The notes beneath the pieces are model-generated. The model did not search any database. It had not been told where the DNA came from and worked only from the letters and a program-made list of their open reading frames with translations. A stretch of 64,000 bases of DNA from Lentilactobacillus raoultii (lineage in GTDB: Bacteria; Bacillota; Bacilli; Lactobacillales; Lactobacillaceae): positions 1-64,000 of the forward strand of contig NZ_LS422988.1 in assembly GCF_900411375.1 (NCBI RefSeq). Direction: 5' to 3'. Below, piece by piece: positions 1 to 8,420 of this stretch (its first letter is position 1; each line of letters begins with the position of its first letter). Position numbers and translations under genes: made by a program.

Positions 1-176
1 GCCATTTTCTCACGCATCTACCGGCCGTTTTGACCAGGGAATTAGTGTCAGCTTGAATTTCCATTTTCTGACGGATTATTCCAGGACGACTAAGGTGTTC
101 GGTTAATTTTTAGCTTTCAAGTTTCAGATTATTAACTTTTGCAGGATTCATTTTTTATATCATTAAGGGTGGTAAC
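1..176. other. Leading region, possibly the damaged 5' end of the permease gene
   Basis: No complete gene is visible here. The permease frame is open from 114, after a TAG at 111-113, and encodes hydrophobic sequence (LLTFAGFIFYIIKGGN) that looks like the first half of a membrane segment, but it has no ATG, GTG or TTG before 177. A 13-base motif, CCATTTTCT(C/G)ACG, occurs at 2-14 and 61-73. The normal start of the permease may lie beyond a frameshift or an old rearrangement here. This is inference. Confidence 0.35.
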
Positions 177-1388
177 TTGATGATCGGCTTCTTCGTGATG
201 GCCATCATCTGGTCGATAGTCGGCATGGTGCCGGCTGATCAAGTGATTCAAAAAGTTTTTGCTGAACCAGCGCTTAATTACGCCCCGACAATTCTTTACA
301 TTGTCTTTGGATCGTGGTTTGGTCGTGTACTGGTCGATAGCGGGATTGCCCCGGCCATTTCCGAACAAACTAATAAAGTTGGTAAAAAGCACCCCTTTGT
401 GGCAGCCGTGTTAGTATTGCTGGTAACTGCGCTAATTTTTGTGAGTGCCTACGGGGTGGGCTCCGTTATCGCAATTGGCGTGATCTTACTGCCAATTATG
501 CTATCTGTCGGTATTCCAAGAGATTTAGCATTATCGACCTTTACCATGGCAATTGGCGCACCGATGTATCTCAACGTGGTTTTGTATAATCAAATTAAGG
601 CATTCTTTCCGCACGCTGTGTACGGTGGCAGGTATTTGGCCTTTGGTTGGCTTGCAATGATTATTCAACTGGTGGCCGTGATTATCTTTCTATTTTTCAA
701 TCGAAAACGGTTTGACCCGGCTAAAGCTCAAGAAAATCTTGAAATAATTGGCGAACCTGAAAAAACTGATCAAATTGCCCAAGTACCAAAGATCGCTTAT
801 GTAGTACCCGTTATTCCGGTTTTGATGAACATGCTGTTTAGCTGGGATGCAATTCCGGCCTTGATTTTAGCCACTTTGATTGCGATGCTTTTAACTGGTA
901 AATTCAAAGGCTATCAAAAATTTGTCGACTTCTTGAACAGTACGATTCAACAAGCAATTTCCGATATTGCCGGTTTGATCATGTTCTTAATGGCACTAAT
1001 TATGTTTAGTGGTGCGGCTCAAATGGATGCGGGGCGCTTTAAACCGATTTTGGCGGCAATTCTACCGCATAACCATTTGATTTTGGTGATTGCGATCGGT
1101 GTCTTGGCTCCTTTAGCACTTTTCCGAGGGCCACTGCATGTTTGGGGAGCTGGTGCGGCGACCGCAGCGGTGCTATCTGGAACCGGGCTATTTAATGACG
1201 CCTTTCTGTTACCATTATTGTATATCCCGTCAATCATGGCGGTTTCAACTGATTTAACGCAATCTTGGAACGTTTGGGGTTTGAAGTATATGAAAGTTTC
1301 CTCAACCGCCTTCTTGAAAAATGGGGTTGTTTTGATGTGGATTGTCTCGATTATTAATGAAGTGTTGGTTTATTACTTTTGTGGTTAA
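177..1388 (+). CDS. GntP/citrate-type organic acid permease, N-terminus probably incomplete
   Basis: A polytopic membrane protein of about 400 residues made of long hydrophobic segments with short charged loops (for example GKKHPF near residue 65). The overall look, including the SWFGRVLVDSGIAPAI stretch, fits the gluconate:H+ symporter (GntP) / citrate transporter group. The substrate cannot be read from the sequence. The first usable starts are TTG 177 and ATG 180, with AAGGGTGG at 165-172 as a plausible Shine-Dalgarno. However, the open frame reaches back to 114 with hydrophobic codons, so the first membrane segment is probably cut short or frameshifted. It is followed closely by the kinase, synthase and isomerase genes, so it probably imports the substrate of that pathway. 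Family call moderately sure; activity uncertain. Confidence 0.7.
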   Translation: MMIGFFVMAIIWSIVGMVPADQVIQKVFAEPALNYAPTILYIVFGSWFGRVLVDSGIAPAISEQTNKVGKKHPFVAAVLVLLVTALIFVSAYGVGSVIAIGVILLPIMLSVGIPRDLALSTFTMAIGAPMYLNVVLYNQIKAFFPHAVYGGRYLAFGWLAMIIQLVAVIIFLFFNRKRFDPAKAQENLEIIGEPEKTDQIAQVPKIAYVVPVIPVLMNMLFSWDAIPALILATLIAMLLTGKFKGYQKFVDFLNSTIQQAISDIAGLIMFLMALIMFSGAAQMDAGRFKPILAAILPHNHLILVIAIGVLAPLALFRGPLHVWGAGAATAAVLSGTGLFNDAFLLPLLYIPSIMAVSTDLTQSWNVWGLKYMKVSSTAFLKNGVVLMWIVSIINEVLVYYFCG

Positions 1389-1422
1389 ATTAAACCAGAA
1401 CAAACGAAAAGTGAGGAATTTA

Positions 1423-2385
1423 ATGATGAGTGAATTAATTACAATTGGCGAACCAGTGGTCACTTTTGCATCAAAGCAGCCGGACGTCTCTCTGATTGAT
1501 GCGACCGAATTTACCAAAATTATGGGTGGTGCTGAATTAAACGTTGCAATTGGGGCGACTCGTCTGGGTCATTCGACCGATTATATTTCAAGGGTCGGCA
1601 GTGATCCGTTTGGGGATTACGTGATCAAAACGATTTTGAGTCACGGGGTGGGAACCCGTTACATTTCACGAGATCCTCAATATTGGACCGGGCATCAGCT
1701 AAAACAGTTGGTGACCAAGGGCGATCCACAAACGTATAATTATCGTAAGGGGTCGGCAGCGGCGCATTTATCAAAAGAGGTCATTGAAGCTGTTGATTTG
1801 TCAGATGTCAAAATGGCCCACATGTCTGGGATCTTTCCGGCAATTTCTGAAATGGCCGAAGAAACCTTTACCACATTGTTGAACCGGTTGATTGAGCACA
1901 AGATTCCCATGACCTTTGATCCCAATCTGCGACCGACACTTTGGTCGAGCCAGGATAAGATGGTTCAAACGATTAATAAACTAGCCGGATCAGCAGACAT
2001 TGTCTTACCAGGCGTCGAAGAAGGGAAAGTTCTATTAGGTACTGATGACCCGCAAAGAATTGCCGATTACTATCTAAAGGGTGAACGAACCAAAGTCGTC
2101 ATCGTTAAAGTTGGTGCTGAAGGCGCCTTTGTCAAAACCAGCGCGGGTGATCAATATGAGGTGCCCGGGTTTAAGGTTGACCAAGTCATTGACACGGTTG
2201 GTGCCGGGGATGGCTTTGCCCTTGGCGTGATTACAGCACTGTTGGAAGGTAAACCATTAAAATCGGCGGTTATCCGGGGCAATGCAGTTGGGGCTTTACA
2301 GGTCCAAACGTATGGCGATAATGATGGTTATCCGGATCCGGCTCAATTAAAAACATTCTATGAAAAAGAAGGAGTCAATGAATAA
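1423..2385 (+). CDS. kdgK: PfkB-family sugar kinase, 2-keto-3-deoxygluconate kinase-like
   Basis: A ribokinase/PfkB-fold kinase of 320 residues. The N-terminal signature GGAELNVAIGATRLG (about residue 30) and the C-terminal signature DTVGAGDGFALGV are both present; the latter carries the catalytic Asp and anion hole. ATG 1423 (or 1426) is chosen because GTGAGG at 1411-1416 is a good ribosome site; the frame runs further upstream into the permease without one. The usual annotation for this subgroup is KDG kinase, but with hexulose-phosphate enzymes directly downstream the true substrate could be another ketose or keto-sugar acid. The stop overlaps the start of the next gene by one base, indicating translational coupling. 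Family certain, substrate inferred. Confidence 0.8.
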   Translation: MMSELITIGEPVVTFASKQPDVSLIDATEFTKIMGGAELNVAIGATRLGHSTDYISRVGSDPFGDYVIKTILSHGVGTRYISRDPQYWTGHQLKQLVTKGDPQTYNYRKGSAAAHLSKEVIEAVDLSDVKMAHMSGIFPAISEMAEETFTTLLNRLIEHKIPMTFDPNLRPTLWSSQDKMVQTINKLAGSADIVLPGVEEGKVLLGTDDPQRIADYYLKGERTKVVIVKVGAEGAFVKTSAGDQYEVPGFKVDQVIDTVGAGDGFALGVITALLEGKPLKSAVIRGNAVGALQVQTYGDNDGYPDPAQLKTFYEKEGVNE

Positions 2386-3008
2386 TGAAATTACAGGTTG
2401 CAATTGATCGGGTAACGCTTGGCTATGCCTTTAACTTGGCGCGTCAATTAGACGACGTTGTCGATATTATTGAATTTGGGACGTCATTGGTGAAAGACTA
2501 TGGGCTGGTGGAAATCGGTAAACGGCGTCCCGAGTTGACACACGCCCAATTACTACTGGATTTAAAAACTTTTGATGAAGGCCCCTATGAATTTGAAAAG
2601 GGCTTTGATGCCAAGGGCGATATTTTAACTGTCATGGGTGCCGCTTCATCTGATACGCTACAAGGTGTTTACGATGTCACACGTCACCGACAAGGCGAGA
2701 TGTTTATTGACTTAATGGAAACTACTGATCAAAAAGTCAACCAAATTGCGGGCTTTGAAAATGTGATTTATGGAATTCATCATTCCCACGATGCCACAGC
2801 CGGCTTTAACGCTGTCTCAACGGTCGAAGATTTTCACAAAAAATTCCCCAAAATTAAGCGGATTTCGGTCGCCGGCGGCATTGACTTGGCCACTGCTAAA
2901 CGACTGGCTGATCAAGGAATTGCCGAATCGGTGATTGTTGGGAGCAAAATTATTAAAACTGAGGATCCGGTTGCCAGTGCAAAACAATTTATGGAGGTCT
3001 TAAAATGA
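2385..3008 (+). CDS. hxlA: 3-hexulose-6-phosphate synthase (orotidine-decarboxylase superfamily)
   Basis: A 207-residue TIM-barrel protein of the HPS/3-keto-L-gulonate-6-phosphate decarboxylase family. Visible motifs are the early Asp in LQVAIDRV, Glu in IIEFGTS, the metal/phosphate motif LLLDLKTFDEG, and VAGGIDLAT with VIVGSKI near the C-terminus for phosphate binding. HPS condenses formaldehyde with ribulose-5-phosphate to hexulose-6-phosphate, or runs in reverse. The related KGPDC (UlaD) decarboxylates a sugar-acid phosphate, and the HHSHD motif here does not clearly separate the two. The hexuloisomerase gene directly downstream (4-base overlap) favours HPS. The start ATG overlaps the kinase stop. 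Confidence 0.8.
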   Translation: MKLQVAIDRVTLGYAFNLARQLDDVVDIIEFGTSLVKDYGLVEIGKRRPELTHAQLLLDLKTFDEGPYEFEKGFDAKGDILTVMGAASSDTLQGVYDVTRHRQGEMFIDLMETTDQKVNQIAGFENVIYGIHHSHDATAGFNAVSTVEDFHKKFPKIKRISVAGGIDLATAKRLADQGIAESVIVGSKIIKTEDPVASAKQFMEVLK

Positions 3009-3547
3009 GTTTAGTTAAACAGGTGATGGATGAAGTCAATCAAGTGATGGGGTTAATTGACGAAAGCCAGTTGGCCTCGGCTGAACAATTAATTCAAAAA
3101 GACAAGCGGATTTTTGTGCTCGGCGCTGGTCGGTCCGGTTTAATGGCTAAGGGCTTTGCCATGCGATTGATGCATATCGGCTACACTGTTTATGCCGTTG
3201 GTGAAACGATTACACCTTCGATTCAAGCCGGTGATGTGTTGGTTGCCGTTTCCGGCTCCGGCAAGACTGGCAGCATTTTGGAAGTGGTCGAAAAAGCCAA
3301 GGCTGATGGGGTCAAAGTTGTTGCAGTGACTAGCAACGCTGAATCCCCTCTGGGTAAGCTCGGTGATACCACAGTGGTTGTTCCAGGTGCGACGAAGGCT
3401 GGTGATGGGGTTAAATCAATTCAATTATTAAGTACCCTGTTTGATCAAAGTGTTCATATTACATTGGATATCTTGTGCCTGATGCTGAGTCGTCGCGACC
3501 ACGTGTCAAATGATACGGCTAAGGCCACTCACTCTAATTTGGAATAA
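3005..3547 (+). CDS. hxlB: 6-phospho-3-hexuloisomerase (SIS domain)
   Basis: A 180-residue single SIS-domain protein. The sugar-phosphate-binding core is visible as VLGAGRSGLMAKGFAMRL (about residues 38-55) and VAVSGSGKTGSI (about 79-90), typical of PHI, which interconverts hexulose-6-phosphate and fructose-6-phosphate. The ATG overlaps the end of hxlA (ATGA), so the two are translationally coupled as in other HPS-PHI pairs. It closes the operon; an intrinsic terminator follows about 100 bases later. Together with hxlA it would link pentose phosphates to fructose-6-phosphate, or detoxify formaldehyde. Confidence 0.85.
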   Translation: MSLVKQVMDEVNQVMGLIDESQLASAEQLIQKDKRIFVLGAGRSGLMAKGFAMRLMHIGYTVYAVGETITPSIQAGDVLVAVSGSGKTGSILEVVEKAKADGVKVVAVTSNAESPLGKLGDTTVVVPGATKAGDGVKSIQLLSTLFDQSVHITLDILCLMLSRRDHVSNDTAKATHSNLE

Positions 3548-3651
3548 GATTGACACTGGTTAGGAGATACGAAAAAGTAGTTTAGATCTGGTCAGCTATG
3601 AAAATGACCTTAAGAATTAAAACGAGTTGTTAAACTGACACATCCGGTATC

Positions 3652-3704
3652 AGGGATTGTTTGGTCATCTCCGGCCATTGGGAGAGCAAGCAATCCCTGA
3701 TCTT
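3652..3704 (+). terminator. Intrinsic terminator after the hexulose operon
   Basis: ATCAGGGATTG pairs with CAATCCCTGAT across a loop of about 28 bases and is followed by CTTTT. It separates the operon from the LacI gene. Confidence 0.7.
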
Positions 3705-3786
3705 TTAGCTATTGATGATTTAGGGCTGAACACTGTGCTAAAATAATGATTAATAGGTTGATAATTAATTGAGAAATGGTGATTTA

Positions 3787-4773
3787 ATGTCAAACAAGGG
3801 GAAGAAATCGGCAAATATTAAGGATGTCGCCGCGCTGGCCGGCGTTTCTGTGGCAACCGTTTCACGTTATTTAAATGGTGAATTGGGGCGAATGTCATCT
3901 AAAACGGCCAAAACCGTTCAAGAAGCGATTGAAAAGCTGAATTACGTGCCCAATTCAGTAGCTCGCCAAATGAAAACCCGCTCCAGTAAAATGATTGCGG
4001 TCGTTGTGTCCAATGTTGATGATTACTTTTCAACCGAGCTGTTTAAAGGGATCAGTGCCATTTTAGAAAGCCGGGGATACATCGGGGTGCTCTTTGATGT
4101 GGACTCTGATGAGCAACGTGAAAGGAAATTGTTGCGGACCATTGGTAGTCAGATGTTTGATGGGCTGATCATGCAGCCGGCTAATGGTCCGCAGACAATT
4201 ATTGAAGCGCTTCGGCGGCCGTTACCAATCGTGACGGTTGACCGGGAAGTTGATCACAGTTCCTGGCCACAAGTGATTGTTAACAACTATGAGATTGCAC
4301 GCTCGGTCAGTCGACACTTTAGACAGCTAGGGTACACTCACGCCATTGTCTTAACTTCCGAAATCAAAAAGGCCCGTACACGTCAAGAACGGTATCGTGG
4401 AATTACCGCTGAATTTAACCATGTGGACGCCATTGAAATTTCTGAGTTGGCTCACAATCATCAGGCAACGTACCGCCGACTGGTGCAATTAATTCAGGCA
4501 ACGGCGGAAAAAACACTGATTTTTTGCTTAAAGGAACGCTGGCTGTTAGAATTTGTGCCACAATTGGTCTTTGATCAGCTGATTGACAATCAAAAGGTGA
4601 CAGCCACTGGGTTTGCGGATACCGATTATGCTCACCAATTAGAGCCCCGTTTGAAGTTGATTTCGCAAAATCCTTATTTGATGGGGGGAAGTGCAGCAGA
4701 ATTGATGCTAAATCAATTGCAGGATCATCCTCAACCAGCCGATCGGATTGTCATTCCGGCCAAATTCAAATAA
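3787..4773 (+). CDS. LacI-family transcriptional regulator
   Basis: A 328-residue LacI/GalR repressor. The N-terminal helix-turn-helix is plain: IKDVAALAGVSVATVSRYLN, followed by the hinge helix region NYVPNSVARQMKTRSS. A periplasmic-binding-protein-like effector domain follows (MIAVVVSNVDDYFSTELFKGI onward). ATG 3787 is chosen with GGTGA just upstream; an in-frame TTG at 3769 lacks a ribosome site. Its position directly behind the permease/kinase/hxlAB operon on the same strand suggests it controls that operon. No operator could be identified because the operon's upstream region is outside or damaged in this window. Confidence 0.9.
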   Translation: MSNKGKKSANIKDVAALAGVSVATVSRYLNGELGRMSSKTAKTVQEAIEKLNYVPNSVARQMKTRSSKMIAVVVSNVDDYFSTELFKGISAILESRGYIGVLFDVDSDEQRERKLLRTIGSQMFDGLIMQPANGPQTIIEALRRPLPIVTVDREVDHSSWPQVIVNNYEIARSVSRHFRQLGYTHAIVLTSEIKKARTRQERYRGITAEFNHVDAIEISELAHNHQATYRRLVQLIQATAEKTLIFCLKERWLLEFVPQLVFDQLIDNQKVTATGFADTDYAHQLEPRLKLISQNPYLMGGSAAELMLNQLQDHPQPADRIVIPAKFK

Positions 4774-4787
4774 CCATCAGTTAAACT

Positions 4788-4838
4788 AAAAAAAGCGGCC
4801 CAAGAGTCGATCGATAATCGATTTTGAGCGGCTTTTTA
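4788..4838 (+). terminator. Intrinsic terminator after the LacI gene
   Basis: A long imperfect stem in which AAAAAGCGGC pairs with GAGCGGCTTTTT around an AT-rich inner stem and loop (TCGATCGATAATCGA), with A and T tracts on both sides. It can serve both strands. Confidence 0.65.
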
Positions 4839-4877
4839 AAATTAAAGCGATAGCATTAGTTAAGTGGCGTTGCTTAA

Positions 4878-5192
4878 TCACTTTGGGTAGAAACCGGAAA
4901 AAATTAGGTGATTAATCCCGAAATAATTCAACCCATAAAGGAAAACAACGACGGCGTTGATTGCCAGCGACATGACGATAATCCCATAACGGAAAGTTGC
5001 CGTGTACCACCCGTAAGTCCATGGATTAGCATAGTGGGGGCCCTTAAAAGAGATGGTCATGATAAGTAAACCGATGGTGATGATTGCCTGGAGAAATAAC
5101 CCCAGTAGGTAAATCGTAGGGCCACCATTAATTAGTTGAAAAAAATAGCCGCCTAATGCGATGGCATCCAAAAAGATTGCAAATAAGGTCAA
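4878..5192 (-). CDS. Small membrane protein of unknown function
   Basis: About 104 residues with three or four predicted membrane segments (FAIFLDAIALGGYFF, YLLGLFLQAIITIGLLIM, YGIIVMSLAINAVVVFLYGL) and no recognised family motif. The frame is open to an ATG at 5231, but reading that start gives a charged, Gly-rich N-terminus (SNLDGGKN) that is simply the translated Shine-Dalgarno (GATGGAGGGAAAAAT). A TTG at 5192 sits six bases after GGAGGG and begins directly at the first hydrophobic segment, so it is preferred. It is divergent from the carbonic anhydrase gene. Confidence 0.6.
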   Translation of the reverse strand: MTLFAIFLDAIALGGYFFQLINGGPTIYLLGLFLQAIITIGLLIMTISFKGPHYANPWTYGWYTATFRYGIIVMSLAINAVVVFLYGLNYFGINHLIFSGFYPK

Positions 5193-5307
5193 ATTTTTCC
5201 CTCCATCCAAATTGGATTTGATTTGTGCCAATGACCGTTTTCAATCCAAATATATGATATGCTTTTAATAATACCATTTTGCGAGATTTTGGAAAGGACG
5301 GTTACTT

Positions 5308-5940
5308 ATGCTTGATTATACAACACAATCAGAGTGGGCTAATGGATTTGGTTCACAGCAATCACCAATTGACTTAAGGTCAAAAGACGCCGATCAGCGA
5401 GAAATGGGGTTAGGGTTTGAACGCCGCGATTCCTATCAGCTAACCAGTGAAATTGACGATCAAACGACTATTCGAGTTTTAGGTGATGGCGCTGCCAGTA
5501 TTTTTGGCCGCCCATTTCAGTTTGTTCAACTTCACTTTCATGCCCCAGCTGAGCATTTAGTTGATGGCCAGGCGCAACCATTTGAAATTCACCTGGTTCA
5601 TCAAAATCGGATCGGTCAATTGGTGGTGGTTGCATTACTGGTTAAGCAAGGGGAGGCAGATGCCACGCTCCAACAAATCATCGATCAGTTTGAAGCGGGA
5701 CAAACCAAGCCGGTTGCCATTCAGCTGGGGGATTGGCTGCCTGAACGGCCAAGTGGCTTTCATTATTTAGGCTCGTTGACAACCCCGCCATTAACTGAAG
5801 GCGTTGAATGGCTGGTAGTTACTAAACCAAATGTGACAATTAGTGAGCAGCAATTAGCGTGGTTTAAAACTCATTTTCAACCAAATAATCGAACTATTCA
5901 ATCCTTAAATGGGCGGACAGTCGAATACTATTCAAAATAA
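5308..5940 (+). CDS. cah: Alpha-class carbonic anhydrase
   Basis: A 210-residue alpha-carbonic anhydrase (CO2 + H2O to bicarbonate). Family signatures are SQQSPIDL near the N-terminus, the zinc-ligand strand QLHFHAPAEH (two His), HLVHQN (third His) and the conserved LTTPPLTEGVEW region with the substrate-pocket Thr. There is no signal peptide, so it should be cytoplasmic. That is unusual for many bacterial alpha-CAs but common in lactobacilli. In heterofermenters it would supply bicarbonate for carboxylation reactions. Shine-Dalgarno GGAAAGGA lies upstream. Confidence 0.92.
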   Translation: MLDYTTQSEWANGFGSQQSPIDLRSKDADQREMGLGFERRDSYQLTSEIDDQTTIRVLGDGAASIFGRPFQFVQLHFHAPAEHLVDGQAQPFEIHLVHQNRIGQLVVVALLVKQGEADATLQQIIDQFEAGQTKPVAIQLGDWLPERPSGFHYLGSLTTPPLTEGVEWLVVTKPNVTISEQQLAWFKTHFQPNNRTIQSLNGRTVEYYSK

Positions 5941-5961
5941 TCGTGGGAGTGATGAATCGGG

Positions 5962-6420
5962 ATGATCAGTCTTTCAAAATTGGCCAGTTGGTTTATTGTT
6001 GTCAATGCCCAGTCATCGTCAACCGAAAAGCTGACCCAGATGAAATTGATGTTTCTCCTATACTATGTTCAAGGTACTTATTTAGCACTCTATGATCAAA
6101 AAGCTTTTTCCAACGATATCCTTGCTTGGCGTTATGGCCCCGCAATTGCTCAAATCCACCAGCACTTTCGTGGCAAGCGGGTGGTAACATCAAACGTCAC
6201 GACCCAAGACGAGGCCAACTATCGAGCCATTAATCGGGATGATCGATTATTAAAAATTGTTTTTGAAGTTCAGGAAACCTTTGGCCATCAAACGGCCGCT
6301 GCGTTGAGCCAACAAACAATGCGGGAACGGCCATGGCAAAGCACGCTCCAAAGTCAGGTTATCGATCCGGCAATTATTAAGGACTATTTTCAAAAACACG
6401 TTGTCGAAATTGAAAAGTAG
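5962..6420 (+). CDS. Panacea (DUF4065/SocA-like) domain protein, orphan antitoxin candidate
   Basis: 152 residues. The segment LTQMKLMFLLYYVQGTYLAL followed by ILAWRYGPAIAQIHQHF matches the Panacea/SocA pattern (KLQKLLYY-Q, then W-YGPV). Panacea proteins act as antitoxins for many unrelated toxins, and SocA is a ClpXP adaptor for the toxin SocB. No toxin is evident beside it: the upstream gene is carbonic anhydrase and the downstream gene is convergent. It may be an orphan, may act in trans, or may have been adopted for another role. The C-terminal helical part is ordinary in length for the family. Confidence 0.7.
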   Translation: MISLSKLASWFIVVNAQSSSTEKLTQMKLMFLLYYVQGTYLALYDQKAFSNDILAWRYGPAIAQIHQHFRGKRVVTSNVTTQDEANYRAINRDDRLLKIVFEVQETFGHQTAAALSQQTMRERPWQSTLQSQVIDPAIIKDYFQKHVVEIEK

Positions 6421-6427
6421 AAAGTTA

Positions 6428-6466
6428 AAGCGGCCGATATGGAAGTTAGGTTCCATACCGGCCGCT
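6428..6466. terminator. Bidirectional terminator between convergent genes
   Basis: AGCGGCCG-ATATGGAA pairs with TTCCATAC-CGGCCGCT around a short loop. AT-rich sequence flanks both sides, and it sits between the Panacea gene (+) and the small secreted protein (-). Confidence 0.75.
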
Positions 6467-6479
6467 AATTTAATAATGA

Positions 6480-6725
6480 TTATTTTTCCCAACCGCACAG
6501 CCGATAATGGTGTGCCTTTGCCCAATGTAGAGTAACATGGACCTTTTTGCCGGCATTACTTAACCCACGACAATTTCGGGTGTAATGGTATTTCTTGCCG
6601 TGATGCGGTGCAATCCAGACATAGGTCGTTCTTGCGGCGGCGTGCATAGGTGGCTGAACCACGGCAATCCCGCCAAACATAAACGAGACGGCAGTGATCA
6701 CAGTTGCCATTTTAAGTTTAGTCAT
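6480..6725 (-). CDS. Small secreted protein with an Ada/endonuclease-tail-like two-Cys motif
   Basis: 81 residues: a signal peptide (KLKMATVITAVSFMFGGIAV, cleavage near HAA-AR), then a compact domain GKKYHYTRNCRGLSNAGKKV ... AKAHHYRLCGWEK. The spacing resembles the small domain found at the C-terminus of secreted thermonuclease-like proteins (KYHR..C..L ... A...GY.PC..C), but only two of the cysteines are kept. Function unknown; a small extracellular metal- or cell-wall-associated protein is an inference. Confidence 0.6.
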   Translation of the reverse strand: MTKLKMATVITAVSFMFGGIAVVQPPMHAAARTTYVWIAPHHGKKYHYTRNCRGLSNAGKKVHVTLHWAKAHHYRLCGWEK

Positions 6726-6872
6726 TTGATGATTCTCCCCTCAGAAAATATCATGTGATCTCGATCACAATATCATCTTATCATAAGCCTCCTAATATTA
6801 ATAGGCGTTATTTAAGAATATTAGTTGTCAGGGAGGAGACCAATCAAAAAAGGATGGCCGCTGGCATGGAAT

Positions 6873-7244
6873 CTAATCTGACTTGTGCCAGGCGCCTTTT
6901 GAGTAGCGATACATGGTGATCTGGTTATCGTTTTTACCATGATGCCAAATCCAAGGATGTCTGGTTGGCACAATTTTAGTTCCGTATTTGAAAATCACTT
7001 TTGAGTTTTGAGTTGGTCGATACTTGGAGAGAATCAAGTGTTGCTTGATATTATACTCGGTGTTGTAACGAACGTAGTTTTTTGCTTCAATGCGGTATCC
7101 ATGGAATTTTTTAGTCTGATATCTGCCGGCAAACAACCCGCTGGTCGTGAGTTGGACGCTGTCGGCATTAGCATTAACGGTCAGGCCGGCAACGCCCAAA
7201 CAAAGGGTTGCAAGACCTAGATAAACGTAGTGACTTAATTTCAA
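6873..7244 (-). CDS. Secreted hypothetical protein
   Basis: 123 residues with a clear signal peptide (YVYLGLATLCLGVAGLTVNANA, cut before DSV) and a basic, aromatic mature part (YRIEAKNYVRYN, HPWIWHHGKNDN). This resembles the many short secreted lactobacillus proteins of unknown function. It has its own upstream region of about 240 bases, divergent from tspO. No domain recognised. Confidence 0.6.
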   Translation of the reverse strand: MKLSHYVYLGLATLCLGVAGLTVNANADSVQLTTSGLFAGRYQTKKFHGYRIEAKNYVRYNTEYNIKQHLILSKYRPTQNSKVIFKYGTKIVPTRHPWIWHHGKNDNQITMYRYSKGAWHKSD

Positions 7245-7485
7245 CGATTGGTGCTCCTTAGTAGTCTTTAGTTATTTCTGAAAGTCAGTTAGTCATTAAT
7301 TTTCAAAATGGTTATCTTTATCTAAATTATCATGTTTAATCAGCTTAGACAATAACTGTTACAGAAGTGTCACCAGAATTTAAGTTTGGCAAACTAACGG
7401 TAACTAACAGGCATTAAATTAGTCGACAGCCCGCGACCTTTGATAAGCTATTGTTAATTCATCAACTTATTGAGGAGGAACGATT

Positions 7486-7971
7486 ATGATACAGGTTAAA
7501 CAGAGGCAGAATTACTGGCTATTGGCTGGTTTGATTATCGGGATTGAATTATTGGGCATGCTATCATCGATTTTGTCGGGTGATGTGCGTGGAATCTATG
7601 AAAGTTTAACACTGCCACCATTATCACCACCCGGACAACTATTTGGCATTGTCTGGCCCGCGCTATATTTATTAGTGGCGATTTCAGGCTATCTGATTTC
7701 AATGGCGGTTCAACCCAAATCAGTTAAACGACCGCAACTGATTTGGTATGGGTTGCAGCTGGTTGTGAACTTTGGCTGGTCAATCATCTTCTTTGGTGCT
7801 CAGATGTATTGGTTGGGCTTTTTGATGACCATTGTCATGGATCTATTGGTAATCGGGTGTCTCATTCGTTTCTACCCAACCAGCAGGGCCGCTGCCTGGT
7901 TATTAGTTCCATATCTAGCTTGGCTGTTGTTTGCGACTTATTTGGCTGGTGGAGTGGCATTGCTAAATTAA
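7486..7971 (+). CDS. tspO: TspO/MBR family membrane protein
   Basis: 161 residues, five membrane segments. Family hallmarks are LTLPPLSPPGQLFGIVWPAL (the conserved P-x-x-P...WPxLY motif between TM1 and TM2) and the QLVVNFGWSIIFFG segment. TspO proteins bind porphyrins and affect stress responses in bacteria. GGAGGA sits just upstream of ATG 7486. Single-gene unit. Confidence 0.88.
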   Translation: MIQVKQRQNYWLLAGLIIGIELLGMLSSILSGDVRGIYESLTLPPLSPPGQLFGIVWPALYLLVAISGYLISMAVQPKSVKRPQLIWYGLQLVVNFGWSIIFFGAQMYWLGFLMTIVMDLLVIGCLIRFYPTSRAAAWLLVPYLAWLLFATYLAGGVALLN

Positions 7972-8168
7972 GACACTTAATTTAAAAGCAATTCAGGTTG
8001 CCAAACGACAAAAAATTTTCTGACTTTATTTTTCAAAAAAATAGTGATGCTGGATGGTTTACGCAACAGGGAGTTTGAAAATTTTGCTAAAACGTGACCC
8101 CATTTTCCCATTGCTTTTCCAAATTTCCACCAATATAATAAGAATTTGGCGGAAGGGGGAATTTTCGA

Positions 8169-8399
8169 ATGGATAAAACAGCGGCGGCTGTCATGGATGT
8201 TGCGTTAGATGCAATGCAGCAGGGACAAATGGTTCGACTGGAAGTAGGCAACCAGCAGGAACAATCATCAGAAATCAACGCTAAGGTTGGCTACATAACG
8301 GGGATCAAAGGTAGCCGGTTAACTTTTACCAATATGTTGAATCAAAGCAAATTCGTAAAGTTATCGACAATTAGACGAGTTGAACTGGTGATGAAGTGA
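8169..8399 (+). CDS. Small hypothetical protein, possible YolD-like fold
   Basis: 76 residues with GGAAGGGGG upstream of ATG 8169. The C-terminal half (KVGYITGIKGSRLTFTN ... VKLSTIRRVELV) has the beta-strand rhythm of small SH3-like/YolD-type proteins, but the match is weak and no residues are diagnostic. Reported as a real gene because of the strong ribosome site and the terminator structures behind it. Function unknown. Confidence 0.5.
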   Translation: MDKTAAAVMDVALDAMQQGQMVRLEVGNQQEQSSEINAKVGYITGIKGSRLTFTNMLNQSKFVKLSTIRRVELVMK

Positions 8400-8420
8400 A
8401 GTGAGCGGATCCAAACGGTT

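Noticed and set aside
1-113. Insertion-sequence transposase remnant at the window start
   Set aside because: The short repeated 13-mer is suggestive, but no transposase motif could be recognised in any frame.
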